A stretch of DNA of 64,000 bases from Mesorhizobium comanense (GCF_005503535.1 NZ_SCNN01000010.1:124001-188000), one strand, 5' to 3'. Counted from the stretch's first letter, positions 8,582 through 17,188 are shown. Made by a program: numbers and translations. The notes: generated by a model from the sequence alone, not told the origin.

Positions 8582-9676
8582 ATGGCGTTCAATGGGTGGA
8601 AGACAGCGGCAAGTGCGGGATTTGCCGTCTTGTTTGGCGGCCTTGCGGGCTCTGCCCTTGCCGGTGATGCGCTGAAGCTTACCGAACTCAGCCCGAAGGG
8701 CGCGGACGCCTGTTTCGGCCGGGTCTATGACGCGGCGCATCTGAAGGCGCATCCCAGGCAGAAGGTGGCGCGGATCTTTTTCTACTATGGCCATGATCCG
8801 GTCAGCCATCCGAATGAGGAGCCGGCCGCGAATTCGGATACCTCCTACAATGGCTTTCTCACCACGACGGTTCGTGGCGCCAAGGCGCCGCAATGGGCGG
8901 GCGGCTGGTGCAATCATGAGTCCGAGGATGGCAAATCAGGTGCGATCCGGTGCGGCATGGATTGCGACCGCACGCTGGCGTCGCTGAAGGTCGACGACAA
9001 GGGCCGGCTGATCCTCTCTGACCTGTCTTCCGACATTTACCTCGATCCGGACTCGGAGGAGCAACTCGGCAAGGCGGAATATGCCAGGCAGGCGCTCGGC
9101 CCGGAGGATGACAATTTCCGCCTGGACCCCATGCCGGCGGCAACCTGCCAGGCCGAGTTCGCGCGCATCGATCCGATCGATCCGTCGCTCGGAGCTCCGT
9201 TGCGGGAGCGGCTGAAGCCCGACCAGCCTTTCTGCTACGGACGCGACTATGACGCGGCGCATATGGGGTCGCATCCCAACCAGCTGACGCAGTCGATCCG
9301 GGTGTTCCGCGGGCCTGTGGAATTGGCATCCTTCGCCGCGGGCGGCGACGCCGCCAATTGGCCTGATGGCGCCGACATTGCCGTCTCGGTCACCACGCGG
9401 CAGAAAGGCGCCAAGGTCACGCAGACTTATTCGTGCCAGGGCGAGGCTGACCAGTGGCGTTGCGCGGCGAGCTCGAAGATGAGCGATTTCTCCTGCGACA
9501 TCGCGCAGAAGGAAATATTCCTCAAGCGCGGCGCTGACGGCACCATGATGCTGGCAAACCCCAACAGCAGCCTGGCAATTGTCGACCTGTGCTCGAAGGC
9601 CGCCGACGGCAAGACGAAGTCGGACGACAAGGTCTATCGGCTGCAGCCAATGCCGCAATCGGCCTGCGCGCCTTGA
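8582..9676 (+). CDS. Secreted protein with two tandem copies of an uncharacterised domain
   Basis: The 364-residue protein begins with a signal peptide (cleavage probably after GSALA, about residue 27). The mature part is an internal duplication: ACFGRVYDAAHLKAHPRQKV near the start and FCYGRDYDAAHMGSHPNQLT near residue 220, each followed by a block with two or three Cys (WCNHESED and GAIRCGMDC; SCQGEADQWRC and FSCDI) and a closing Q/AxxC motif (MPAATCQAEF; MPQSACAP). Conserved Cys pairs suggest disulfides in the periplasm. I do not recognise a characterised family. AGGAGG at 8571-8576 fixes the start. Confidence 0.82.
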   Translation: MAFNGWKTAASAGFAVLFGGLAGSALAGDALKLTELSPKGADACFGRVYDAAHLKAHPRQKVARIFFYYGHDPVSHPNEEPAANSDTSYNGFLTTTVRGAKAPQWAGGWCNHESEDGKSGAIRCGMDCDRTLASLKVDDKGRLILSDLSSDIYLDPDSEEQLGKAEYARQALGPEDDNFRLDPMPAATCQAEFARIDPIDPSLGAPLRERLKPDQPFCYGRDYDAAHMGSHPNQLTQSIRVFRGPVELASFAAGGDAANWPDGADIAVSVTTRQKGAKVTQTYSCQGEADQWRCAASSKMSDFSCDIAQKEIFLKRGADGTMMLANPNSSLAIVDLCSKAADGKTKSDDKVYRLQPMPQSACAP

Positions 9677-9694
9677 GCATTTCTGGAGGGGTAA

Positions 9695-9901
9695 ATGGAT
9701 AAGGCAAAGGTCTTTTGGTCTGGCCGATCGCAAGCAGTACGCGTGCCGAAGAAATACCGTTTCGAAACCGGCGAGGTGTCGATCAGCCGCCAGGGCCGAG
9801 CGATCGTTCTCGAACCGCTCGCGCAGGATTGGGACTGGCTCGACCGTCTGACTGGACCGCTTGACGATGATTTTGTGGAGGCGGTCTTAGAAGGCCGATA
9901 G
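9695..9901 (+). CDS. Orphan VapB-like antitoxin (AbrB/MazE fold), short C-terminus
   Basis: The 68-residue protein matches the AbrB-type VapB antitoxins: SGRSQAVRVPKKYRF, then EVSISRQGRAIVLEP, then WDWLDRLTGPLDDDFVEAV. Related antitoxins run about 10-15 residues further, through the tail that wraps the toxin. Here the frame stops after EAVLEGR, and a +1 shift would continue with a short acidic/aromatic tail (DSDEFPRR). No vapC toxin follows; a palindromic repeat begins at 9951. It may be a decayed toxin-antitoxin locus. GGAGGGG precedes the ATG. Confidence 0.8.
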   Translation: MDKAKVFWSGRSQAVRVPKKYRFETGEVSISRQGRAIVLEPLAQDWDWLDRLTGPLDDDFVEAVLEGR

Positions 9902-9950
9902 CGACGAGTTTCCTCGGCGCTGAAGTTTTCGGGAACTACGCCTATCGCCT

Positions 9951-10152
9951 CGTCATCTTATGGCGGAGCAAGGAGCGAAGCGACGCGGCGCAGACCCCTG
10001 GAGCTGCTCTGCAGCCCAAGGGATCCATGCCGGGACTCGGAAGCGCTGCTACGGTGCGGAATTCTGCGCCGCTGCACTCTGCGGCTGAGGTCGCGGCATG
10101 GATCTTCGGGTCTCCGCGTCGCTTCGCTCCTGCTCCGCCCGTGGATGACGAA
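9951..10152 (+). repeat. Long palindromic intergenic element, copy A
   Basis: About 200 bp with imperfect terminal inverted repeats: CGTCATCTTATGGCGGAGC at the left end and GCTCCGCCCGTGGATGACG at the right. The inner flanks also match in inverted order (GGAGCGAAGCGACGCGG against CCGCGTCGCTTCGCTCC). A second copy lies inverted at 14442-14646. It has no coding capacity and resembles a rhizobial MITE or mosaic element. It fills the gap between the VapB gene and the CDF gene. Confidence 0.75.
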
Positions 10153-10197
10153 ATCGAGAGTCTTCGGCAATTTTCCAGGTCGTGACGGCGAACCTTC

Positions 10198-11145
10198 TCA
10201 GGCAAACGGCACGGCCGTCGTGCCCTTGGGCAGTTTTGCCTCGTCGTCCGGTTCGACATGGATGGTGACGCGCACCGAGGGGATTTCGGCTTTCAGCGCA
10301 TCCTCGATGCGGTCACAGATGACATGGCTGGCGCCGACCGACATGTCGGCGTCGACGACCAGATGAAACTCGATGAAGGTGGCGCGGCCGGCGATGCGGG
10401 TTTTGAGGTCGTGAACCTCCATGGCACCCTTGCAGTTGGCCGAGATGATGTCGCGGATACGCATGTGCTCCGATGTGTCGACGGCGCGGTCCATCAGCCC
10501 GTTCATCGACGAGCCAATGACGTGCCAGCCCTGCCACAGGATGTTGAGCGCCACGATCACGGCGAGCGCGGGATCGAGGATGCGCCAGCCGGTCAGGATC
10601 GCGCCGACGAGACCGCCGAAGACGCCGATGGAGGTCACAACGTCGGTCATGATGTGGTTGCCGTCGGCGACCAGAGCCGGCGATTTCGCCGCCTTGCCGG
10701 CGCGGATCAGCAGCCAGGCCCAGAAGGCGTTGATGGCGGTGGCGACGCCGTTGACGGCAAGACCTTCCCAGGGCTGTTCGAGTGGCGCCGGCGTCTGCCA
10801 GGAGCGCCAGACCTCGTTGAGGATCAGAAGCGCCGCGACCACGATCAGCACGCCTTCGAGCACCGCCGAGAAATACTCGGCCTTGTGATGGCCGAACGGA
10901 TGGTCCTGATCGGCCGGCTTGTGGCTGACCTGGATCGCCCAGAAGGCGGCGACCGAGGCGATGACGTTGACGATCGATTCCAGCGCGTCCGAATAGAGTG
11001 CGACCGAGCCGGTCAGGTACCAGGCGACAAGTTTCAGGCCGAAGACGACGGCGGCGACGGTGATCGACCAGAACGCCAGGCTGGCTACCCTTTGCTTGGC
11101 CGTGGCCCTGCCGTCCGCGGCCATCGTGTTGCCGGCTTCAGCCAT
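10198..11145 (-). CDS. Cation diffusion facilitator family transporter
   Basis: This 315-residue CDF protein has about six membrane helices in the first ~215 residues, then a cytoplasmic ferredoxin-like domain (IEFHLVVDADMSVGASHVICD). Metal-site motifs are visible: SDALESIVN near 52-60, HPFGHHKAE at 82-90 and DGNHIMTDVVTS in a later helix. Family members export Zn, Fe, Co or Mn by proton antiport; the metal is not decided here. The ATG lies 4 bases after the trpE(G) stop, so the gene is probably co-transcribed with it. An in-frame ATG 7 codons later is an alternative. Confidence 0.88.
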   Translation of the reverse strand: MAEAGNTMAADGRATAKQRVASLAFWSITVAAVVFGLKLVAWYLTGSVALYSDALESIVNVIASVAAFWAIQVSHKPADQDHPFGHHKAEYFSAVLEGVLIVVAALLILNEVWRSWQTPAPLEQPWEGLAVNGVATAINAFWAWLLIRAGKAAKSPALVADGNHIMTDVVTSIGVFGGLVGAILTGWRILDPALAVIVALNILWQGWHVIGSSMNGLMDRAVDTSEHMRIRDIISANCKGAMEVHDLKTRIAGRATFIEFHLVVDADMSVGASHVICDRIEDALKAEIPSVRVTIHVEPDDEAKLPKGTTAVPFA

Positions 11146-11149
11146 TGCG

Positions 11150-13339
11150 TCAGGCAGCCTTTTCCTTGGCCTTGCGGGGCAGGTGGGCGACGATGTTCTC
11201 GATGATGCGCATGCCGGCATTGTGGCCGAGCGTCATGATCGATTCCGGGTGGAACTGCACGGCCGCAATCGGTTCCTTGCGGTGCTCGAAGGCCATGATG
11301 ATGCCGTCCTCGGTTTCAGCGGTGACGACGAAATCATCGGGCAGCCGCACCGGGTCGGCGAAGATCGAGTGGTAGCGGCCGACCGTCACTTCCTTGGGCA
11401 GGCCCGAGAAGATGATGCCCGGCTTGGAGACGCGGATGCGCGAGGGCTTGCCATGCATCGGGATGTGCAACTGCCTCAACTCGCCGCCATAGGCCTCGGC
11501 GAGGGCCTGCAGGCCGAGGCAGACGCCGAAGATCGGCAGGTCGCGGGCGCGCGCCTTCTTGATGGTCGCGGCACAGTCGAAATCCTTCGGCGTGCCGGGT
11601 CCGGGCGACAGCACGACAAGGTCCGGCTTCAGCCGCTCGAACACTTCTTCCGGCACCGGTGAACGCACGGTCGAGACATTGGCGCCGGTCTGGCGGAAAT
11701 AATTGGCCAGTGTGTGGACGAAAGAGTCCTCATGGTCGACGAGCAGGATGTTGACGCCGTCGCCGACGCGCGCGGTGGCGCGCTCGGTGCTGGCGGAATT
11801 GCCTGATTTGGCGTCGCGGATGGCGGAGAGCATGGCGGATGCCTTCAGTTCGGTTTCGGCTTCTTCTTCCTCGGGAACGCTGTCGAAGAGCAATGTGGCG
11901 CCGGCGCGCACCTCGGCGATGCCATCCTTGATGCGAATGGTGCGCAAGGTCAGGCCGGTGTTCATGTCGCCGTTGAAATTGACCATGCCGATCGCGCCGC
12001 CATACCAGGCGCGCGGGCTCTTCTCGTTCTGCTCGATGAAGCGCATGGCCCAGAGTTTCGGCGCGCCGGTGACGGTAACCGCCCAGGCATGCGAGAGGAA
12101 GGCGTCGAAGGCGTCCATGCCTTCGCGCAGGCGCCCCTCTATGTGGTCGACCGTGTGGATGAGGCGCGAATACATCTCGATCTGGCGGCGGCCGATGACG
12201 CGCACTGAACCCGGCTCGCAGACGCGCGACTTGTCGTTGCGGTCGACGTCCGAGCACATGGTCAGCTCGGATTCGTCCTTCTTGGAATTGAGCAGCTTCA
12301 GGATCTGCTCCGAGTCGGAAATGGCATCGTCGCCGCGCTTGATGGTGCCCGAGATCGGGCAGGTCTCGACGCGGCGGCCGTTGACGCGCACGAACATTTC
12401 GGGGGAGGCGCCGATCAGATATTCGTTTTCGCCCAGATTGATGAAGAAGGAATAGGGCGAGGGGTTGATCGATTTCAGCTTGCGCGAAATCTCCGACGGC
12501 TGCGTTTCGCAGCGCTCGTAGAACATCTGGCCGGGCACGACCTCGAACAGGTCGCCGCGCTTGAACGAATCCATCGCCCGGCGCACGAGGTTGGCGTATT
12601 CGCCCGGCTCATGGTCGCCGCGCGGCGGAATACGGTCCGCGGTCGTGAACGGCTCGGCGATCTGGTCGCGCGGCAGTCCCTCCGTGGAGAAGCCGTCGCC
12701 CGCATAGTCGTAACGGTCGGTCCAGGCCTTGGCCGAGTAATGGTCGACGACCAGGATCTCGTCCGGCAGGAACAGCACGAGGTCGCGCTGGCTCGGCTTG
12801 CGCTCCAGCTTGTAGTCGACCGGGTCGAACTGGAAGGCGAGGTCGTAGCCGAAGGCGCCGTAAAGGCCGAGATTGGCGTCTTCCGCGGTCTTGAACAGGG
12901 CCGTGATGGCGCGCAGCACGGTGAAGACCGAAGGCACGCGGCTGCGCTCTTCCTCAGTGAAGACGCGGCCGGGCTTGGCGACATCGAGCCTTATCAGCGT
13001 CTTGGACGTTTCGGCGACCGTGACGTCGGCGAGGTTGCCCAGCGTCTTGCCGATGATCGGCAACAGCGTCTCGCCGCGACCGTTCAGCGCCTCGATGCGC
13101 ATGGCGCGGCCGCGCGCGGAAATGACCAGCGGCGGGTCGATGATGGCGGTGTCCCAGCGCGTGTAGCGGCCGGGATATTCGTAATTCGAGGAAAACACCG
13201 CGCCGCGCCGGGAGTTCAGCCCATCGACATAGGCGTCGATCGCACCCGCATAGGGCCGGTCGTGGCGCTCGCGGGTGATGGTGATGCCACCCGCCGTCAC
13301 GAAGCTTTCAGCGCCGTTTTCCAGAACCTTCATCGTCAT
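11150..13339 (-). CDS. trpE(G): Anthranilate synthase, fused TrpE-TrpG
   Basis: The protein converts chorismate and glutamine to anthranilate, the first step to tryptophan. Residues 1-~510 are the chorismate-binding TrpE part (CPISGTIKRG, DVDRNDKSRVC, GAIGMVNFNG); a linker leads to a class I glutamine amidotransferase with the nucleophile in GVCLGLQALAE and the HPES motif near the end. The fusion is characteristic of rhizobia. The start at 13339 is chosen because GGAG sits 6 bases upstream, and it gives 729 residues, the length of the Sinorhizobium meliloti protein. Expression is controlled by the upstream leader peptide and attenuator. Confidence 0.96.
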   Translation of the reverse strand: MTMKVLENGAESFVTAGGITITRERHDRPYAGAIDAYVDGLNSRRGAVFSSNYEYPGRYTRWDTAIIDPPLVISARGRAMRIEALNGRGETLLPIIGKTLGNLADVTVAETSKTLIRLDVAKPGRVFTEEERSRVPSVFTVLRAITALFKTAEDANLGLYGAFGYDLAFQFDPVDYKLERKPSQRDLVLFLPDEILVVDHYSAKAWTDRYDYAGDGFSTEGLPRDQIAEPFTTADRIPPRGDHEPGEYANLVRRAMDSFKRGDLFEVVPGQMFYERCETQPSEISRKLKSINPSPYSFFINLGENEYLIGASPEMFVRVNGRRVETCPISGTIKRGDDAISDSEQILKLLNSKKDESELTMCSDVDRNDKSRVCEPGSVRVIGRRQIEMYSRLIHTVDHIEGRLREGMDAFDAFLSHAWAVTVTGAPKLWAMRFIEQNEKSPRAWYGGAIGMVNFNGDMNTGLTLRTIRIKDGIAEVRAGATLLFDSVPEEEEAETELKASAMLSAIRDAKSGNSASTERATARVGDGVNILLVDHEDSFVHTLANYFRQTGANVSTVRSPVPEEVFERLKPDLVVLSPGPGTPKDFDCAATIKKARARDLPIFGVCLGLQALAEAYGGELRQLHIPMHGKPSRIRVSKPGIIFSGLPKEVTVGRYHSIFADPVRLPDDFVVTAETEDGIIMAFEHRKEPIAAVQFHPESIMTLGHNAGMRIIENIVAHLPRKAKEKAA

Positions 13340-13387
13340 TGCCGTCTCCATCAGCTTGTTGGGGCAACGGACCCGGGACTGGCTTGG

Positions 13388-13425
13388 AAAAACAAATGGC
13401 CGCCCGGACTTTCCGTTGCGGCCAC
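13388..13425 (-). terminator. trp attenuator terminator
   Basis: On the minus strand a stem TGGCCGC / GCGGCCA (13425-13419 and 13404-13398) is followed by TTTGTTTTT. Upstream in the leader, AGCGGCC (starting just after the trpL stop) can pair with the 5' arm GGCCGC and would form the antiterminator. Ribosome stalling at the three Trp codons of trpL would favour that fold. The terminator ends about 50 bases before the trpE(G) start. Confidence 0.85.
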
Positions 13426-13462
13426 CCTCTCTTTCACGCACGCGCGTTCGAACAGGCCGCTG

Positions 13463-13507
13463 TCAGCAGGCCCACCACCAAATGGTCTTGGTCGAACGCA
13501 TGTTCAT
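13463..13507 (-). CDS. trpL: trp leader peptide, 14 aa with three Trp codons
   Basis: The minus strand reads MNMRSTKTIWWWAC and stops. Three consecutive Trp codons followed by a hairpin and terminator are the classic design of a transcription attenuator. The S. meliloti trpL peptide likewise carries WWW. The A of the ATG lies 7 bases after a -10-like hexamer, so the RNA probably begins at the start codon (leaderless), as reported for S. meliloti. In that species the terminated leader RNA and the peptide also act in trans; whether they do here is unknown. Confidence 0.88.
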   Translation of the reverse strand: MNMRSTKTIWWWAC

Positions 13508-13514
13508 GGGCAAA

Positions 13515-13543
13515 TCCATAGCGGCGAAAAACCGGATGCGCAA
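13515..13543 (-). promoter_or_regulatory. Promoter of trpL-trpE(G)
   Basis: On the minus strand TTGCGC (13543-13538) and TATGGA (13520-13515) are separated by exactly 17 bases. Transcription would begin at about 13507-13509, at or next to the trpL start codon. Confidence 0.6.
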
Positions 13544-13651
13544 CTGATTTGAGGGGTCTGTTCGTGGCCGCCGCTTCCCCGGCCCATGGCACATCGCCAG
13601 CATCCGCCGCCGTGGCTAGATTGCGCATCCGGTACCGAAAACGGGAAACCC

Positions 13652-14422
13652 ATGACCCAGCAGATCGAGCGTGCACGCACATTCCATGCCCTCCACGTCA
13701 AGGGCGACCCTGTCGTGCTCTACAATGCCTGGGATCCGGGCTCGGCCAAGATCGTCGAGAAAGCCGGCGCCAGGGCGATCGCCACGGGAAGCTGGCCGGT
13801 CGCTGCCGCATTCGGTTATGCCGATGGCGAGAAAATTCCGCTCGAACTGGCGCTCGACAACATCAGGCGCATCGTGGCGGCAGTCGACCTGCCTGTCACC
13901 ATGGACCTCGAAGGCGCTTATGGCGTCGAGCCGGAAACCGTCGCCCGCACCGTATCGCTTGCCCTTGAGGCCGGCGCCATCGGCTTCAATTTCGAGGATC
14001 AGGTGGTCGGCGGCACCGGGCTGCACGATATCGCCTTGCAGGTGAAGCGGGTCCAGGCCGCTGCCGCCGCCGTCAAGGCATCGGGTGTTCCGGCCTTCCT
14101 CAACGCCCGCACGGACGTTTTCCTGAAGGCCAAGCCGGACACGCATGACAAGGCCCTGCTCGACCAGGCGATCGAGCGGGCGCAAGCCTATGAGCAGGCC
14201 GGAGCCAGCGGCTTCTTCGCGCCCGGGCTCGGCGATGAACGCCTGATCGAGACGCTGTGCACATCGATAGCGCTGCCGGTCAACATCATCGCGCTGGCGC
14301 ATGTACCGCCACGCCAGCGGCTGGCCGAGCTCGGCGTCGCCCGCATCAGCCACGGGCCGGTGCCATGGCGGCAGATGGCCGAATGGCTGGAGGCGAAGGC
14401 GCGGCAGGCGATTTCGGGGTAG
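13652..14422 (+). CDS. PEP mutase/isocitrate lyase superfamily enzyme
   Basis: The 256-residue protein is a TIM barrel of the isocitrate lyase/PEP phosphonomutase superfamily. Visible motifs are LYNAWDPGSAKIVEKAG, the metal-binding MDLEGAYG (Asp85 and Glu87), GFNFEDQ (about 111-117) and FLNARTDVF. The KKCGH catalytic loop of isocitrate lyase is absent, so it is not a true isocitrate lyase. Related enzymes include 2-methylisocitrate lyases and oxaloacetate decarboxylase-type proteins; the substrate is unknown. It is divergent from trpE(G) and followed by a palindromic element. Confidence 0.82.
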   Translation: MTQQIERARTFHALHVKGDPVVLYNAWDPGSAKIVEKAGARAIATGSWPVAAAFGYADGEKIPLELALDNIRRIVAAVDLPVTMDLEGAYGVEPETVARTVSLALEAGAIGFNFEDQVVGGTGLHDIALQVKRVQAAAAAVKASGVPAFLNARTDVFLKAKPDTHDKALLDQAIERAQAYEQAGASGFFAPGLGDERLIETLCTSIALPVNIIALAHVPPRQRLAELGVARISHGPVPWRQMAEWLEAKARQAISG

Positions 14423-14441
14423 GACGAAAGCTTCTTGTCTT

Positions 14442-14646
14442 CGTCATCCCAGGGCGAAGCAGGAGCGAAGCTCCGTCGCGGAGACCCTGGGATCCATTCC
14501 GTGACCTTGGTCGTGGAGTGCAGCAGCCCAGAATCCTGCACCGTTGTGGTGCACAGATGTCCCGGCATGGATTCCCTGGGCTGCAGAGCAGCTCCAGGGG
14601 TCTGCGCCGCGTCGCTACGCTCCTTGCTCCGCCCTAGAATGACGAA
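14442..14646 (-). repeat. Long palindromic intergenic element, copy B (inverted)
   Basis: The reverse complement of this segment aligns with the element at 9951-10152 over nearly its full length, with a shared block CAGACCCCTGGAGCTGCTCT and matching termini. It has the same terminal inverted repeats (CGTCATCCCAGGGCGAAGC at left, CTCCGCCCTAGAATGACG at right). Together the two copies bracket the CDF, trpE(G) and PEP-mutase-like genes in opposite orientation. Confidence 0.75.
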
Positions 14647-14688
14647 GTCGTGGGGTGCTTCGGTAAAAAACCACCAGGCAAAGCCTCC

Positions 14689-15744
14689 TCAATCCTCCAG
14701 CGTGCCCGACCTGGCGTCGGCGCTCTTCCTGTCGCCGGCCAGTTTCAGCAGATCCTCGCCGGCGCGGATGATGCGGCGCGAGCGGCGGGTCAGGATGATG
14801 CCGTCCTGCGGCGCGAACACTTCGGTGCGGCCGTCGGCCTCGCCGGGCGCATGCACGATGGTGGCCAGGCGCGCGCCCGTGGCGACGCGGTCGCCCGGTT
14901 TCACGTCATAGAGGATGGCGCCGGCGCGCGGCGCCGGCATCATGTCGATGTTTTCCAGCGGCGTGACGATACCCTTGAAGGCGCCGGGCGCGGGCAGGGC
15001 GGCATCGGCAATCACGCCGCGCGCCACCAGCAGCCGGTAAAGCCCCTCGGCATCGGCCTTCGCCAAGGCGCCATCGACGTCCAGGATGCCGCGATATTCG
15101 ACCGTGGTGACGACACGGCGGTCGAGCTTCGCCACGTCGGCGGGGACATTCTGATAGGGCATGATCTGGGCGCCCTCGAACGTGCCATCGGTGTCCTCGC
15201 TCCACAGCACCACTGCATCGACGCCCATGGCGGCTGCGCAATCGGCCATGGCAGGCCACAGGCTGGTGTGGATGTAGAGATAGGCAAGGCCTTCGTCATC
15301 GCAGTGCAGGTCGATCACCATGTCGTTGCCCAGCGATAGCTGCACGAGCCTGGTCTTCAGCCGCTGGTCGGCGCCGCCATGCGCGGCGTTCGGCAACAGG
15401 CTGGCGTCGGGCGCGGCCAGCAGCGGGAAGCCGCGGTTGAAGTTGGTTCGGGTGCCCAGATGGAAACGGCCCTGGTGCTCGCCGAAATGATATTGCGCGC
15501 GGCCGATCGGGTTGGCCCAGGGGACGAGGGTGATATTGCCCCGGATGCGGCCTTCGGCTTGCGCCTTGTTCAGCGCCGGCATCAGCGCATCGATGGCGAC
15601 GACGCCCGGCAATTCGCCGGCATGCAGGGCCGCCTGCAGATAGGCCGAGGGCGCCGCCTTGTCGCTGCCCATGAAGCGCAACACCGGGAATTCGTAGACG
15701 ACACCGTCGCTGTCGCCGGCGATGCGTTCGATCGATTTCTGCAT
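14689..15744 (-). CDS. Succinylglutamate desuccinylase/aspartoacylase-family zinc deacylase
   Basis: The 351-residue protein has the zinc-carboxypeptidase-like motifs of the AstE/ASPA family: His41 and Glu44 in LHAGELPG, Arg in GTRTNFNRGF, and His147 in VIDLHCDDEG. A C-terminal region (RAGAILYDVKPGDRVATGA) resembles a barrel-sandwich domain common in bacterial members. The family removes acyl groups from N-acyl amino acids; the substrate is not decided. GGGAGGAA before the ATG at 15744 sets the start. Confidence 0.85.
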   Translation of the reverse strand: MQKSIERIAGDSDGVVYEFPVLRFMGSDKAAPSAYLQAALHAGELPGVVAIDALMPALNKAQAEGRIRGNITLVPWANPIGRAQYHFGEHQGRFHLGTRTNFNRGFPLLAAPDASLLPNAAHGGADQRLKTRLVQLSLGNDMVIDLHCDDEGLAYLYIHTSLWPAMADCAAAMGVDAVVLWSEDTDGTFEGAQIMPYQNVPADVAKLDRRVVTTVEYRGILDVDGALAKADAEGLYRLLVARGVIADAALPAPGAFKGIVTPLENIDMMPAPRAGAILYDVKPGDRVATGARLATIVHAPGEADGRTEVFAPQDGIILTRRSRRIIRAGEDLLKLAGDRKSADARSGTLED

Positions 15745-15877
15745 GACTTCCTCCCTGGGCAATGACAAGTCATGCCCATTTGAAGGCGCCGATGTCGATT
15801 GGTCCAGCCCGCCCCGCTATGGGCGCAAGATTGTCCTTGGGACTTGCCGAGGGTCGCGGCCCGTCGGGCGCCGGGAG

Positions 15878-17056
15878 TTACTCCGCGACGGCTTGCAACG
15901 ATGCCACCGGCGCACGCCGGTCCAGCGCCTGCGACAGCACCGCCACAGTGACCGCCAGCAAGGCGAGCACCGCGCCAACCAGCGGCAAATGGGCATAGGA
16001 AACCCCAGCCGAAAGGGCCGCGCCGCCGATCCAGGCGCCGCTGGCATTGCCGACATTGAAGGCGCCCTGGTTGAGCGTGGCGGCGAGGTTCGGTCCTTCC
16101 GACGCCGCCTCGACGACGCGGATCTGCAATGGCGGCACGACGACGAAAATGAGCAGGCCCCACAGGAAGACGACTCCGATGGCGACACTGGCGATGGCGC
16201 CGAACTGCATGAAACCGACAAACAGAACCGCCATCAGCAGCAGCGTGCCGATGACCGTCGGCATCAATTTCCAGTCGGCGAGCCGGCCGCCGATGACATT
16301 GCCGATGGTCATGCCGGCGCCGAACAGCAAGAGCACCCAGGTAACCGCAGAGGTCGACAGGCCGGACACGTCGGTGAGGTAGGGCTTGATGTAGGTGAAG
16401 ACGGCGAACAGGCTGGCGGAGGCAAGTGCTGCGATCAGCATCGCCAGCCAGACCTGCAGCTTGCCCAGCACGCGCAATTCGCCGCGCAGGCCGCCGCCGC
16501 TCGGTTCGGCGACATCGGACGGCACCAGCCAGGCGATGGCCGCCACCGAGATCAGGCCGATGCCGACCACGGCGAGGAAGGTTGAGCGCCAGCCGAACGC
16601 TTCGCCGAGCGCGGTGCCGGCGGGAACGCCCAGAATGTTCGACAGCGTCAGCCCGGCGAACATCAGGGCGATGGCGCTGGCGCGCTTGTTGCGCGGCACG
16701 AGGCTGGCGGCCACGACCGAGCCTATGCCGAAGAAAGCGCCATGGCCGAAGGCGGTGAAGACGCGCGCGGCCATCAGCAGCCAGTAGTTCGGGGCGATGG
16801 CGCAAAAGAGATTGCCGACGACGAACAGGGCCGCAAGGCCGACAAGCACAGGCTTGCGCGGCAGATGCGCGGTCGCCATGGCAACGATCGGCGCGCCGAA
16901 GACGACGCCCAGCGCATAGCCGGTGACCAGCAGCCCCGCCGAAGGGATCGACACGCCGAGATCGGCGGCCACCTCCGGCAGAAGGCCCATGATGACGAAT
17001 TCGGTGGTGCCGATGCAGAAGGACGCAATGGCAAGCGCAAGGATCGGCAAAGGCAT
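15878..17056 (-). CDS. MFS transporter, AraJ/sugar-efflux-like
   Basis: A 392-residue, 12-helix major facilitator of the DHA1 group. The first helix reads LALAIASFCIGTTEFVIMGL and the following ADLGVSIPSAGLLVTGYALG block is typical of AraJ/YdhP-like exporters. The start chosen at 17056 leaves only four residues before helix 1; upstream in-frame codons would add a charged, unlikely N-terminus. It lies upstream of the zinc deacylase on the same strand with a 133 bp gap. The substrate is unknown. Confidence 0.87.
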   Translation of the reverse strand: MPLPILALAIASFCIGTTEFVIMGLLPEVAADLGVSIPSAGLLVTGYALGVVFGAPIVAMATAHLPRKPVLVGLAALFVVGNLFCAIAPNYWLLMAARVFTAFGHGAFFGIGSVVAASLVPRNKRASAIALMFAGLTLSNILGVPAGTALGEAFGWRSTFLAVVGIGLISVAAIAWLVPSDVAEPSGGGLRGELRVLGKLQVWLAMLIAALASASLFAVFTYIKPYLTDVSGLSTSAVTWVLLLFGAGMTIGNVIGGRLADWKLMPTVIGTLLLMAVLFVGFMQFGAIASVAIGVVFLWGLLIFVVVPPLQIRVVEAASEGPNLAATLNQGAFNVGNASGAWIGGAALSAGVSYAHLPLVGAVLALLAVTVAVLSQALDRRAPVASLQAVAE

Positions 17057-17164
17057 GAGACGTCCAGTCTGAATCGGTTCAATTTTAGACTGCGCGAAGA
17101 GCCATGCCAGGCGCAATGCATATTGCCGCATTGCAGCAATGCAGAAAGCTGGGAGCAGATAGGG

Positions 17165-17188
17165 AACGGGGCGCCCAGACGCCCCGTT
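17165..17188. terminator. Hairpin between gcd and the MFS gene
   Basis: A perfect 9 bp stem, AACGGGGCG (17165-17173) and CGCCCCGTT (17180-17188), with a 6-base loop follows the end of gcd. No strong T-run lies beside it on either strand, so termination is plausible but not certain. Confidence 0.4.

Noticed and set aside
9902..10197. Possible vapC toxin after the VapB gene
   Set aside because: No frame with PIN-domain acidic residues is present in any frame; the stretch is occupied by the palindromic element.
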